Assembly: GCA_002383375.1 (NCBI GenBank)
Contig: DFYR01000076.1
Location: forward strand, 57,156-78,698
From: Spirochaetaceae bacterium UBA4077
GTDB lineage: Bacteria; Spirochaetota; Spirochaetia; Treponematales; Rectinemataceae
Direction: 5' to 3'
DNA length: 21,543 nt
Below the pieces are notes generated by a model. That model worked only from the letters and a program-made list of their open reading frames with translations. It was not told the origin of the DNA and searched no databases. Position numbers and translations under genes: made by a program. The stretch's first letter is position 1. Each line of letters starts with the position of its first letter. Below, piece after piece: positions 6,959-14,441 of the stretch.

Positions 6959-8476
6959 TTATCCCCGGTTTAATTGGTAGAGCCAGACCAGCCTTGAGCA
7001 ATTCCTCATGGTTCCGATGGAGGTGAGCATGATGAAGGCTGCGCAGCTGCCAGGCTCCATGGTAAAGAGATCGTGGTACCCCAGGCGCGAAATGCCAAGA
7101 AAGCGGCCTACCAGATAGGGGGCTGCGAAGAGCAGGGTTATCCTCAGCACGATACCAATGGTTGTTCTACCCAGAGTAAAGAAATGCATAATTCTTCGCC
7201 TTCCCAGCTCCCGTTTTTCCAGCATGTTTCGAGCCCATGATCGGGCTATAGCTGTCTGCATGAGTAGGCTGATCAGGTATACCAGCAGACTGATGCCAAG
7301 GATTATGAGCATCCTGTTGATTGCGAATAACCGAGGGCTCGACCCTGTGAAGAGCAGGCTCTCTGCCGCCGAGGTGAGCTGGGGAAGGACGATATTGGAC
7401 TGGATTATTCCCCCCTGGGCTGAGAGTATGGCTATGCCGGCGTTGCGCTCAGGCCATATCACCACCCGGGAGGAGAAACCCTCCACCGAGCCTCCCTGGT
7501 ATACCCTTCTGTCGCTGCCTGAGCTTTCTACCCTCCAGCCGAAGCCCGAGCTGCTTCCAGGCGTCAGGGGCTGATACAACTTGGCGACCCGGGCGGGGGG
7601 CAGGCTGGCGATGCCCTTACTGGGGGGAGCGGTGATGTAGGAGAGGAACTTGGCGACATCTTCGGCGGTGCTGACAATGCCGTCGGCAGGTGCCGCGATG
7701 ATCGGTACCCTGGAATCGTAGGGGAAGGCAAGTCCGAAAAAGAGACCAGAGCCTACTGCCACGCCCTGGAGGGAGTCGGGTTCTGCGGTGGTGCCGTGCA
7801 TCCCCAGTGGGATCAGCAGCCTCGATTCGAGGAGTCTGGCAAAACTCTGGCCTTCTGCGTTCTCCATTACTGTTCCGAGAAGCCTATAGGCGATCCTTGA
7901 GCGCTGGACTCCCTCGGCGGAAAACCGGGAGAGTAGAAATAGTTCCGGATCCAGCTCTCTCGCCTCAATGCCGGAGATCCTGGAACGGAAGGCTACCAGA
8001 TCTCGTTCGCTGAGATCCACCGCATGGGAGGCTACCTGGAGAATAGTGATAGGCTCTTCTTCAGCCTCGGTATCGTTTTCCTTCAGCCCGACTATGTCCC
8101 TCAGGCTTCGGGGCTTGGACATGTCCAGATTGGGCAGGTGTTTGCGGATGTCATCGTCTAAGGAAAGGCTCCCTTTTAAGCTGAGGGAATAGAGCAGGGC
8201 GCCGGAGAGAATTTCAGAACTGGGGCCGAGGTACATGGGAGAGTCCCTGGCGATGGGATTGCCTGCCCCGTCTTTTCCGAAATAACCCTGGTAGATTATT
8301 TTACCGTTTTTACAGACGGCCACGGAAAAGCCAGCATTGGCCTGTCGCCGTCGTTCGGTGCCGAAAAGGCTGGAAAAGTCCGTATATCGCTCGGGGTCCA
8401 CATCGGGCAGATAGATCATCGCCGCTATCGTAGCGGCGATGACTATCCAGGGAATAAGCTTTCTGAACCAACGCAT
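6959..8476 (-). CDS. Membrane-anchored beta-lactamase-fold protein lacking catalytic motifs
   Basis: The 505-aa protein has an N-terminal signal anchor (residues 7-24), an extracytoplasmic serine beta-lactamase/PBP-like domain (about 40-375) and three or more C-terminal hydrophobic segments (about 386-407, 436-463, 476-490). The fold is recognisable from LKGSLSLDDDIRKHLP, AYRLLGTVMENAEGQSFARLL, PADGIVSTAEDVAKFL and GGSVEGFSSRV. The catalytic positions are altered. The SXXK region reads GPSSEIL (84-90), with Pro and Glu where Ser and Lys belong. The YXN motif is RSR (192-194), and the HGG motif is QGG (327-329). It therefore looks like a pseudoenzyme, perhaps binding peptidoglycan or scaffolding. 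The layout resembles other CubicO-like proteins with C-terminal membrane helices. It starts 28 bp after the glnN stop and may be co-transcribed with it. Confidence 0.85.
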   Translation of the reverse strand: MRWFRKLIPWIVIAATIAAMIYLPDVDPERYTDFSSLFGTERRRQANAGFSVAVCKNGKIIYQGYFGKDGAGNPIARDSPMYLGPSSEILSGALLYSLSLKGSLSLDDDIRKHLPNLDMSKPRSLRDIVGLKENDTEAEEEPITILQVASHAVDLSERDLVAFRSRISGIEARELDPELFLLSRFSAEGVQRSRIAYRLLGTVMENAEGQSFARLLESRLLIPLGMHGTTAEPDSLQGVAVGSGLFFGLAFPYDSRVPIIAAPADGIVSTAEDVAKFLSYITAPPSKGIASLPPARVAKLYQPLTPGSSSGFGWRVESSGSDRRVYQGGSVEGFSSRVVIWPERNAGIAILSAQGGIIQSNIVLPQLTSAAESLLFTGSSPRLFAINRMLIILGISLLVYLISLLMQTAIARSWARNMLEKRELGRRRIMHFFTLGRTTIGIVLRITLLFAAPYLVGRFLGISRLGYHDLFTMEPGSCAAFIMLTSIGTMRNCSRLVWLYQLNRG

Positions 8477-8504
8477 CGCCCTTTAGTATAGCAGGGCAGG
8501 AAGC

Positions 8505-10661
8505 TTAGAGCGAGTAGAGAAGATCCTCGTAGTTGGGCAAGGGCCACTCGTTTTTAGGCATCAGGCGCTCGATCTCGTCCACCACCTGGCGGAGGTTGTC
8601 CATGCGAGAGACCACGGCTTCCCGGTAGGCTTGAGCCGCCGCCAGGCTATCTTCGATCCGCTGGGCGTCGCTCAGGGCTATTTCAAGCCTGTCAGCCTCT
8701 TCGATGAGCTTGCCTGTAAGAGATGCAAGACGGCGAGCCCGCTGCTCCTGTGCAACGCTGGGGGCTCCCACAGCGGCCAGTCCAGAGGCAGCCCTGGCAA
8801 AGCTTTCGGCACTCTTGGATGCCGCGGGGAACACGGAGCGTCGGGCGATGTCCAACGCAACCCCTGCTTCTATATTAATCTGCTTGGCGTAGCGTTCGAG
8901 GTAGATGATGCAGCGGGATTCGGCTTCCTCCGTGCTGAGGATGCCCAGTCTGGAGAGCATTTGGACGTTTGCAGGCTTCATGAATTCCGGAATCGCCTCC
9001 ACTGCCGACCTGAAGAAGGGCAGGCCTCGGGCTGCGGCTTCCTTTATCCACTCCTTGGAATAGCCATTGCCGTTGAAAACTACATGGCGATGGGCTTTCC
9101 ACGCTGCTCCGGCTACCCGCAGGGCTGCTTCGTCCACCGCTGTGCCCTTGCCCAGCTCGGCTTCAAGCCTGTCAGCCAGATTTTCCAGGCTTTCGGCCAC
9201 AGCGGCGTTCAAGGCCATGGTGGGCGTCGCGGCTGACTGGGAGGAGGCGACCATCCTGTACTCGAATTTATTGCCAGTATAGGCGAAGGGGCTTGTCCTG
9301 TTTCTGTCCGAAAAATCCTTGGGCAGCTTGGGAAGGCTCTTGGCCCCTGTTTCGACCTTTCCTAGGTCGACGCGGAGTTTCTTTTTCCCGTTGATAAGGG
9401 AGTCGAAGAGCTCTGTCAGAGGTTCGCCCAAGAAGACCGAAATGATAGAGGGAGGCGCCTCAAAGCCACCCAGGCGCCTGTCGTTGCCGGCGGTGGAAGC
9501 GGATGCGCGGATCAATCCCGCCCTGGTATCCACAGCCTGGATCACCGCGATAGTGAAAAGGATAAAGCGGGCCAGTCCCAGGCTGCCTACCTGGACCTCC
9601 TCGGACAGGGCTTTGTCCGAATCCAGAAGGTTCATGCCCGTGTTTGTGCACATGGACCAGTTGAGGTGCTTCCCCGAGCCATTTACCCCGTCAAAAGGCT
9701 TTTCATGCAGGATTGCGGCCATTCCGTGGCGGTTGGCGACCTTGCGCAGGGTTTCCATAACCAGCTGGTTGTCGTCAGCGGCGATATTGGCCTGGGTGAA
9801 TATGCAGGCTATCTCAAACTGATTGGGAGCCACTTCGTTGTGCTGGGTCTTGGCCGCTACACCCATGGACCAGAGCTCTGCGTTCAGCTCGCTCATGAAC
9901 GCCGCCACCTTCTCTTCGATGGCACCGAAGTAGTGGTCTTCCAGTTCCTGACCCTTGGCGGGCATGGAACCGAATACCGTTCTTCCGGTGAGTACGAGAT
10001 CGGGGCGCTTTTTATAGAGATCGGCGTTGACCAGGAAGTATTCTTGCTCGGGTCCAGCGGTGGGCAGGACCCGCTCCACGTCCTTTTCTCCCAGAAGCGT
10101 GAGCAATCGCAGGGCAGCTTTGTTCAGGGCGTCCATGGAACGCAGAAGCGGAACTTTTTTATCCAGGGCGTGTCCGTTGTAAGAGATAAAGGCCGTGGGT
10201 ATGCAGAGGGTGACTCCCTTGGAATTCGTCTTCAAAAAGGCGGGGCTTGTGACGTCCCAGGCAGTGTAGCCCCGGGCTTCGAAAGTCGCCCGCAATCCCC
10301 CGGAGGGGAAACTGGATGCGTCAGGCTCGCCCTTGACCAGCTCTTTGCCGGAGAATTCGACGATGACGCTGCCATCGGGAAGGGGGGACACGAAGGATTC
10401 GTGCTTCTCGGCGGTCAGACCTGAGAGGGGATGGAACCAGTGGGTGTAGTGGGTGGCGCCGTGGTCCGAAGCCCACTCCTTCATTGCTGAGGCTACTACT
10501 TCGGCTACTTCTAAGGTGAGCTCCTTCTTGCCCGCCTGAACCTGCATGAGCTCGGCGTATATCGAACGGGGAAGCCGCTCCCGCATCATATTGTTGGAAA
10601 AGCAGTGGTCTCCGTAGAAATCCGAAAGTCTGCCTTGTGTCTCTTCTTGTTGAACATCCAT
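8505..10661 (-). CDS. glnN: Glutamine synthetase type III
   Basis: GSIII makes glutamine from glutamate, ammonia and ATP and is the large form of glutamine synthetase. At 718 aa it has the normal length for the family. Diagnostic segments include GRLSDFYGDHCFSNNMM near the N-terminus, GPEQEYFLV (metal-ligand region), FDGVNGSGKHLNWSM and RTSPFAYTGNKFEYRMVASS. The ATG at 10661 is preceded by a strong GGAGGAG seven bases away. The open frame continues back to 10724, but that part overlaps the sigma54 promoter, so it cannot be translated from that transcript. Transcription is very likely sigma54-dependent (see 10707-10724) and controlled by the adjacent activator. No GlnB/GlnK or ammonium transporter gene is visible here. 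The identification is firm. Confidence 0.97.
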   Translation of the reverse strand: MDVQQEETQGRLSDFYGDHCFSNNMMRERLPRSIYAELMQVQAGKKELTLEVAEVVASAMKEWASDHGATHYTHWFHPLSGLTAEKHESFVSPLPDGSVIVEFSGKELVKGEPDASSFPSGGLRATFEARGYTAWDVTSPAFLKTNSKGVTLCIPTAFISYNGHALDKKVPLLRSMDALNKAALRLLTLLGEKDVERVLPTAGPEQEYFLVNADLYKKRPDLVLTGRTVFGSMPAKGQELEDHYFGAIEEKVAAFMSELNAELWSMGVAAKTQHNEVAPNQFEIACIFTQANIAADDNQLVMETLRKVANRHGMAAILHEKPFDGVNGSGKHLNWSMCTNTGMNLLDSDKALSEEVQVGSLGLARFILFTIAVIQAVDTRAGLIRASASTAGNDRRLGGFEAPPSIISVFLGEPLTELFDSLINGKKKLRVDLGKVETGAKSLPKLPKDFSDRNRTSPFAYTGNKFEYRMVASSQSAATPTMALNAAVAESLENLADRLEAELGKGTAVDEAALRVAGAAWKAHRHVVFNGNGYSKEWIKEAAARGLPFFRSAVEAIPEFMKPANVQMLSRLGILSTEEAESRCIIYLERYAKQINIEAGVALDIARRSVFPAASKSAESFARAASGLAAVGAPSVAQEQRARRLASLTGKLIEEADRLEIALSDAQRIEDSLAAAQAYREAVVSRMDNLRQVVDEIERLMPKNEWPLPNYEDLLYSL

Positions 10662-10706
10662 GGTAACTCCTCCTACCGTCACTCGAGGACGGTACGGGGA
10701 ATAATA

Positions 10707-10724
10707 ATGCAAGCGCTGTGCCAA
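10707..10724 (-). promoter_or_regulatory. Sigma54 (-24/-12) promoter of glnN
   Basis: The minus-strand sequence TTGGCACAGCGCTTGCAT matches the RpoN consensus TTGGCAC-N5-TTGCW essentially perfectly, with the invariant GG and GC in correct spacing. The predicted transcription start is about 10697, giving a leader of about 36 nt before the glnN ATG. Sigma54 promoters need an AAA+ activator, and one is encoded immediately upstream. Confidence 0.92.
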
Positions 10725-10763
10725 AAATTTCCACTGATCGCTGCAATTCCTAAATTTAAAACG

Positions 10764-10840
10764 CCATTATTGTAACTTATTGCCCCTATACAACTTGCCT
10801 GCGGTAAATCTGGGGATTTTTACCTTATCCATTATGGTAA
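10764..10840. promoter_or_regulatory. Candidate upstream activator sites: 12-bp direct repeat
   Basis: CCATTATTGTAA (10764-10775) and CCATTATGGTAA (10829-10840) differ at one base and are 65 bp apart, roughly six helical turns. Their centres lie about 73 and 138 bp upstream of the predicted glnN start, where enhancer-binding proteins commonly bind. The second copy contains an imperfect dyad, CCAT-N-ATGG. A further GGTAA/TTACC inverted pair brackets this copy (10820-10840). Function is inferred from position and repetition only. Confidence 0.45.
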
Positions 10841-10864
10841 GTTAGATACGGAGTATGGAAAAAA

Positions 10865-10916
10865 CGACAAATATGTCGATTGTGATACAGAAAACTACAA
10901 TTTTGTTCTAAATTGT
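10865..10916. promoter_or_regulatory. Cluster of dyads including a TGT-N10-ACA (NifA-type) site
   Basis: Three symmetric elements lie between the regulator stop and the glnN promoter: CGACA-N4-TGTCG (10865-10878), TGT-N10-ACA (10874-10889) and ACAATTT-N6-AAATTGT (10897-10916). The last covers the end of the regulator gene itself. TGT-N10-ACA is the classical NifA upstream activator pattern, and the neighbouring activator has a NifA-like C-terminus. The region is AT-rich, so chance dyads are possible. The last one could instead be a weak transcript-end hairpin. Confidence 0.4.
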
Positions 10917-12487
10917 CGATAATCTATCTTGTAACGCTGGAGAGCGAAGCGGAATCGACGCTGGGTGATTCCGAGACGCTTGGCTGCCTGGGCCGAATTC
11001 CCCAGCTCGATCTTCAGGGCTTCCACGAGCATTTCCTTTTCAAGCCGGGCAATAGCCCCATCAAAACTGGATGCCGGTTCTGTACCCGTGGATGATGCCG
11101 ATTGGAGGCTTGGAGGCAGGTCGTAAGAATGGATCACATTGTCCCTGCTCAGGATGATCGCCCGGGCGATGCAGTTTTCCAGCTCTCGCACGTTTCCGGG
11201 CCAGTGATAGATCATGAGAAGATCCAGGGCGGGACTGGAAATGCGTTTTATCATCTTGCCTTGGTTTGCGCCCAAGGTCTCGGTAAAATGGTCGGCCAGA
11301 AGGAGAATGTCGGCGCCCCGTTCCCGCAGGGGAGGGAGGTTGATGGGAAAGACATTCAGCCTGAAAAAAAGATCCTCCCGAAAACGTCCTTCCCGTACTT
11401 CCTTCTGAAGATCCCGGTGGGTGGCTGTGATGATGCGGGCGTTGGTCCTGATGCTTTTGTTGCCGCCAACCCGTTCGAAGCTGTGCTCCTGGAGAATGCG
11501 CAGCAGCTTGACTTGAACGGCCGGCGAAAGGTCCCCGATTTCGTCCAGAAAGAGACTGCCGTCCCGAGCTGCCTCGAAGCGGCCCTGCCGGATTGCCACG
11601 GCGCCGGTGAAGGCTCCCTTTTCGTGGCCGAAGAGCTCGCTTTCGATGAGGCTCTCCGGCAGGGCCGCGCAGTTGACCGCCACGAATGGACCGGAAGCCC
11701 TGGAACTGCACTCGTGAATAGCCCTTGCCGCCAGTTCTTTGCCCGTGCCGCTTTCGCCGCTTAAAAAGACCGTGGCGTCGGTGACCGCCACCTGGTCGAT
11801 AAGGCGGAAGACTTCCTTCATCACGTCGGAGCTGCCGATCAGACCGTGGAAGGCTATGCCCTCACCTCCGTCCTGGCGCTGGACCGGTAAGGCACCAGCT
11901 TGCCTGCGGGTTCCAATTCCTTCCTCCTGTCTGCCGGCTCTGCCGGTGAGGGCTTTCCTGAGGCTGAGGGCTTCTTCGATGAGAAAGCTGCCCCATCGGA
12001 CTAGATCCTCGGCCTTGATGCGTCTGGATTCCGGATCTGGCCGAGTCTTTAGCTTCTCCAGCCTACGGGTTTTTTCGGTCTTGCCCCCAGTGTCTTCGGC
12101 GAAGCGAAGGCTCAATGCACCGGCCGCCCGCTGCTCCTGGAAGATCGGCGCCTCGATGCAGCGGCCTTTGTCGGCCAGGGCTACGGATACCAATTCTTCC
12201 TGCTCCAGAGCGAGACCGCAGGGATAGCTTCCCAGGCGGATGGGGCGAAAGGCATATTCATCTTTGAGATAATCCGGAGCCGTGGCTACAATGCGCATCT
12301 CTTCATGCTGATCCTCGGAAAAACAGGCAAGCACCTCCGAGTCCGGGAATTCCTTGGCCACTATCTGCACGCAGAGGGGAATGGCGGCCAGTACTTCGCT
12401 ATGCATCATAAGGGTTCTCTGCATGGCAAAGAGGGGAGCGAGGTTTTCCGTCAGCGGATCCCTTCGCAGGGAACCTGTAGCCGTCAT
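10895..12487 (-). CDS. Sigma54-dependent transcriptional activator, NifA-like
   Basis: This 530-aa bacterial enhancer-binding protein has a GAF-like N-terminal sensor (about residues 15-130), a charged linker, a central AAA+ domain (about 213-440) and a C-terminal helix-turn-helix (about 477-525). Walker A is GESGTGKE (244-251). The sigma54-contact loop GAFTGA is intact (291-296), and Walker B is LFLDEIG (312-318). The C-terminus, AAKRLGITQRRFRFALQRYKIDYRQF given in parts, resembles NifA more than NtrC. No receiver domain is present, so control is not by phosphorylation. The Cys-rich linker of oxygen-sensitive NifA proteins is absent, although several Cys occur in the sensor. AGGAGG precedes the ATG. 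It is the only activator beside a sigma54 promoter here, so glnN is the obvious target. Confidence 0.93.
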   Translation of the reverse strand: MTATGSLRRDPLTENLAPLFAMQRTLMMHSEVLAAIPLCVQIVAKEFPDSEVLACFSEDQHEEMRIVATAPDYLKDEYAFRPIRLGSYPCGLALEQEELVSVALADKGRCIEAPIFQEQRAAGALSLRFAEDTGGKTEKTRRLEKLKTRPDPESRRIKAEDLVRWGSFLIEEALSLRKALTGRAGRQEEGIGTRRQAGALPVQRQDGGEGIAFHGLIGSSDVMKEVFRLIDQVAVTDATVFLSGESGTGKELAARAIHECSSRASGPFVAVNCAALPESLIESELFGHEKGAFTGAVAIRQGRFEAARDGSLFLDEIGDLSPAVQVKLLRILQEHSFERVGGNKSIRTNARIITATHRDLQKEVREGRFREDLFFRLNVFPINLPPLRERGADILLLADHFTETLGANQGKMIKRISSPALDLLMIYHWPGNVRELENCIARAIILSRDNVIHSYDLPPSLQSASSTGTEPASSFDGAIARLEKEMLVEALKIELGNSAQAAKRLGITQRRFRFALQRYKIDYRQFRTKL

Positions 12488-12524
12488 GTTTCCTCCTGGG
12501 ATTTTTCCCTTCCGGGTTTAAGCC

Positions 12525-12553
12525 AGTATATCCTTCCTGGCTGGAATTCATAA
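12525..12553 (-). promoter_or_regulatory. Candidate sigma70-type promoter of the activator gene
   Basis: On the minus strand TATACT (12525-12530) is a good -10 box, 17 bp downstream of a weak -35, TTATGA (12548-12553). The predicted leader is about 30 nt, with AGGAGG just before the ATG at 12487. No -24/-12 element is seen, so the activator is probably not expressed from sigma54 itself. Confidence 0.45.
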
Positions 12554-12579
12554 AGTAGCGGAGCTCTTTTATTGTAAAT

Positions 12580-12595
12580 CCTCGTCTGTACGAGG
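12580..12595. other. Small perfect hairpin between divergent promoters
   Basis: CCTCGT-CTGT-ACGAGG is a perfect 6-bp stem with a 4-base loop, between the activator promoter and the lysine-operon promoter. On the minus strand it is preceded, not followed, by a T-run, so it is not a terminator in either useful direction. It could be an operator. Confidence 0.35.
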
Positions 12596-12624
12596 AAAAA
12601 TAGCGTCCTGCCTAAAAAAGACTC

Positions 12625-12653
12625 TTGCATACTCGAGCCAGGCGTGATACGGT
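12625..12653 (+). promoter_or_regulatory. Promoter of the lysine riboswitch-lysC operon
   Basis: TTGCAT (12625-12630) is followed after 17 bp by TACGGT (12648-12653), which carries an extended -10 TG one base upstream. The predicted start at about 12660 falls exactly where the riboswitch P1 helix begins, and that supports this weak-looking promoter. Confidence 0.55.
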
Positions 12654-12657
12654 CCAC

Positions 12658-12836
12658 CCACCGATGGAGGAGCGATCCCCAACAGTACCGCGGCTGAGGG
12701 CGAGGGCCTGAAGAGGCTGCGGGAAAGGGGCGGATCGCCGAAGGGTTGGCGCGCGCCCTCTGCGCGAACCTTGGACGACCGGGCTAATACCCGGCGGCTG
12801 TCGCGGGAAGCTCGATCCCGCGGAGTGCCAAAGGTA
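12658..12836 (+). ncRNA. Lysine riboswitch (L box) aptamer
   Basis: This leader RNA binds lysine and lowers expression of the downstream lysine-biosynthesis genes. The conserved L-box blocks occur in order: GGAGGAGCGA (12666-12675), the hallmark ATCGCCGAAGG (12734-12744), the P4 hairpin CCGGG-N6-CCCGG (12779-12794) with CTGTC just after it (12798-12802), the P5 hairpin CGCGGGA/TCCCGCG (12803-12822) and the closing GGAGTGCC (12822-12829). The P1 closing helix (ACC..TGG with CCA..GGT) has an internal bubble. Placement immediately ahead of lysC-dapB-dapD agrees fully. Small open frames that cross this region are not real genes. Confidence 0.93.
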
Positions 12837-13019
12837 TCTCCTTCTTCCTGTCGTATCGGCTTGTGCCGCCACATGGCGAAGGGTTACCAAGGCTCGGCTC
12901 CTTCGGATTGGGGAGTGAGTTTCTGATAGACCCCGCTCCGGCGCAGCATCAGATTCATCATCTCCTTTACTAGGGCTTTTACCGTGAACACTTTTGAACC
13001 TGTGCCAAGGAGGTGCGAA
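12837..13019 (+). promoter_or_regulatory. Expression platform of the lysine riboswitch
   Basis: The 183-bp stretch between the aptamer and lysC has no hairpin followed by a T-run, which argues against transcription attenuation. It contains CTCCTT three times (12838-12843, 12898-12903, 12962-12967), each complementary to AAGGAG of the lysC ribosome-binding site (13007-13012). GTGCCAA of the aptamer end (12825-12831) recurs at 13002-13008 beside that site. Overlapping short stems such as CGGC-N4-GCCG (12857-12868) and CGCC-N4-GGCG (12867-12878) also occur. Translational masking is the likely mechanism. Confidence 0.5.
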
Positions 13020-14441
13020 ATGGATCTTGTGGTTATGAAGTTCGACGGAGCTTCCCTTTCTGACGCCGCGGGCTTGAAGCTTCTTGCTGATCGCGTGCGC
13101 AGCAGTGCGGCGGTCGCCCTCAAACCGGGTTCTAAATCTAAGGCAAAGAGCGGCGAGAAGTTCCCTAGCTGCCTGGTTGTCGTCTCCGCCCTGTCAGGCG
13201 TTACCGACTCCCTCTTTTTCGCCGCCGGGGCTGCGGAAAAGGCCGATCTGGGCACTGCCCAAAGCGTATGTGTCGATCTTAAGGAACGTCATCTTGCCAT
13301 CGCGCGGCAGCTGGGCGGCGAGAATGCTGCTGCCAGTGAAGAAGAAATCATAGCCCTCGTAAGCGCCCTGGAATCGAGACTGCAGGGCGTCCGCCTGGTC
13401 GGGGAGCTCACCGATCGGAACATGGACGAGATAGCTGCTGCGGGAGAGAGGCTATCGAGCATTCTCGCCGCCCTCGCCCTCGAGGCGCCCTGCCTGGATG
13501 CCCGAAGAGCCCTCCGCACCGACTCCCGCTTTGGCAGGGCAAGGGTGGATATGAACAGCACCCAGCGACTCTGCAGGGAGCTCTTTCTTCCCCATATAAA
13601 AACAAATCCCTGTGTGGTCACCCAGGGCTCCATCGGGTCGGACAGCCTGGGCAGCACGACGAGCATCGGACGAGGTGCCTCGGATCTATCGGCCAGCATT
13701 TTCGGCGCCGCCTTGGGGGCATCTGAAATCCAAATCTGGACCGATCACGAAGGTCTGCCCACCGCAGATCCGAAGATTGTTCCCAAGGCTATGACAATCC
13801 AGCGGCTGGGCTTCGAAGAGGCTTCGGAACTGGTAGCCTTCGGCGCCAAGATTCTCCACCCCGCCGCTATCAAGCCAGCCCTTGAGGCGGGCATACCGGT
13901 TACTGTTCGCTCGGTGACCAAGCCTGCGGGACGCTTCAGTACTATTCTCCCCGGCGGTTCCAGCGGCAAGGCTGTGGCTGCCCTGGCTATGAGGCCAAAT
14001 GTAGCCATCGTTTCGGTCAAGCAGGAACTCATGATGGATCAGGCAGGCTTCCTGGCCAGGCTTTTCGCTGCCTTCGGGCGTCTGGGCGTCAGCGTCGACC
14101 TGGTATCCACCTCGGAAGTCTGTGTTTCGGTATCGCTGGATATGGCCGCTCCGCTGGATAGACTGGCATCCGAGCTGGGAGAGCTGGGCACCGTGGAAAT
14201 AATGCGGGACAGGGCAGTTATTGCCGTGGTCGGCGACATGCTCAAGGAAACCCCGACGCTTCTGCGAAAAACATTCAATGCCCTGGGCGACATGGATGTG
14301 GATATGCTCAGCATGGGGGCCAACGACATCAACCTGAGCATGGTGCTCTCAGCCCAGCGGGCGGAGAACGCCCTGCGCCACCTCCATAAGGCCTTTTTCG
14401 AGAGTTCCGATGCGGCAAGCGACGACGGAGCCGCGTCATGA
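13020..14441 (+). CDS. lysC: Aspartate kinase with C-terminal ACT domains
   Basis: Aspartokinase phosphorylates aspartate in the first step of lysine, threonine and methionine synthesis. The 473-aa protein has an N-terminal kinase domain (1-300) and two ACT regulatory domains (about 315-465), so feedback inhibition by amino acids is expected. ATG 13020 follows AAGGAGG by 6 bases. An upstream ATG at 12984 has no such site. Several motifs are unusual. KFGGTS is KFDGAS (residues 7-12), the GFIG region is GSIG, GRGGSD is GRGASD (217-222) and TDVDG is TDHEG (241-245). The invariant Lys7 and the later FGAKILHP motif are kept, so activity is plausible but not assured. The gene sits behind a lysine riboswitch, and its stop overlaps dapB as ATGA. 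Confidence 0.93.
   Translation: MDLVVMKFDGASLSDAAGLKLLADRVRSSAAVALKPGSKSKAKSGEKFPSCLVVVSALSGVTDSLFFAAGAAEKADLGTAQSVCVDLKERHLAIARQLGGENAAASEEEIIALVSALESRLQGVRLVGELTDRNMDEIAAAGERLSSILAALALEAPCLDARRALRTDSRFGRARVDMNSTQRLCRELFLPHIKTNPCVVTQGSIGSDSLGSTTSIGRGASDLSASIFGAALGASEIQIWTDHEGLPTADPKIVPKAMTIQRLGFEEASELVAFGAKILHPAAIKPALEAGIPVTVRSVTKPAGRFSTILPGGSSGKAVAALAMRPNVAIVSVKQELMMDQAGFLARLFAAFGRLGVSVDLVSTSEVCVSVSLDMAAPLDRLASELGELGTVEIMRDRAVIAVVGDMLKETPTLLRKTFNALGDMDVDMLSMGANDINLSMVLSAQRAENALRHLHKAFFESSDAASDDGAAS

Noticed and set aside
9666..10424. Long open frame on the plus strand (252 codons) inside glnN
   Set aside because: It is antisense to the firmly identified glnN, has no ribosome-binding site and its product resembles no known protein. 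High GC explains the open frame.
12580..12595. Intrinsic terminator for the activator or lysine operon
   Set aside because: The hairpin lies upstream of both genes' starts and is not followed by a T-run in a useful direction.
12569..12890. Minus-strand open frames over the region upstream of lysC
   Set aside because: The sequence is explained by the lysine riboswitch. The frames have no supporting start signals or protein similarity.
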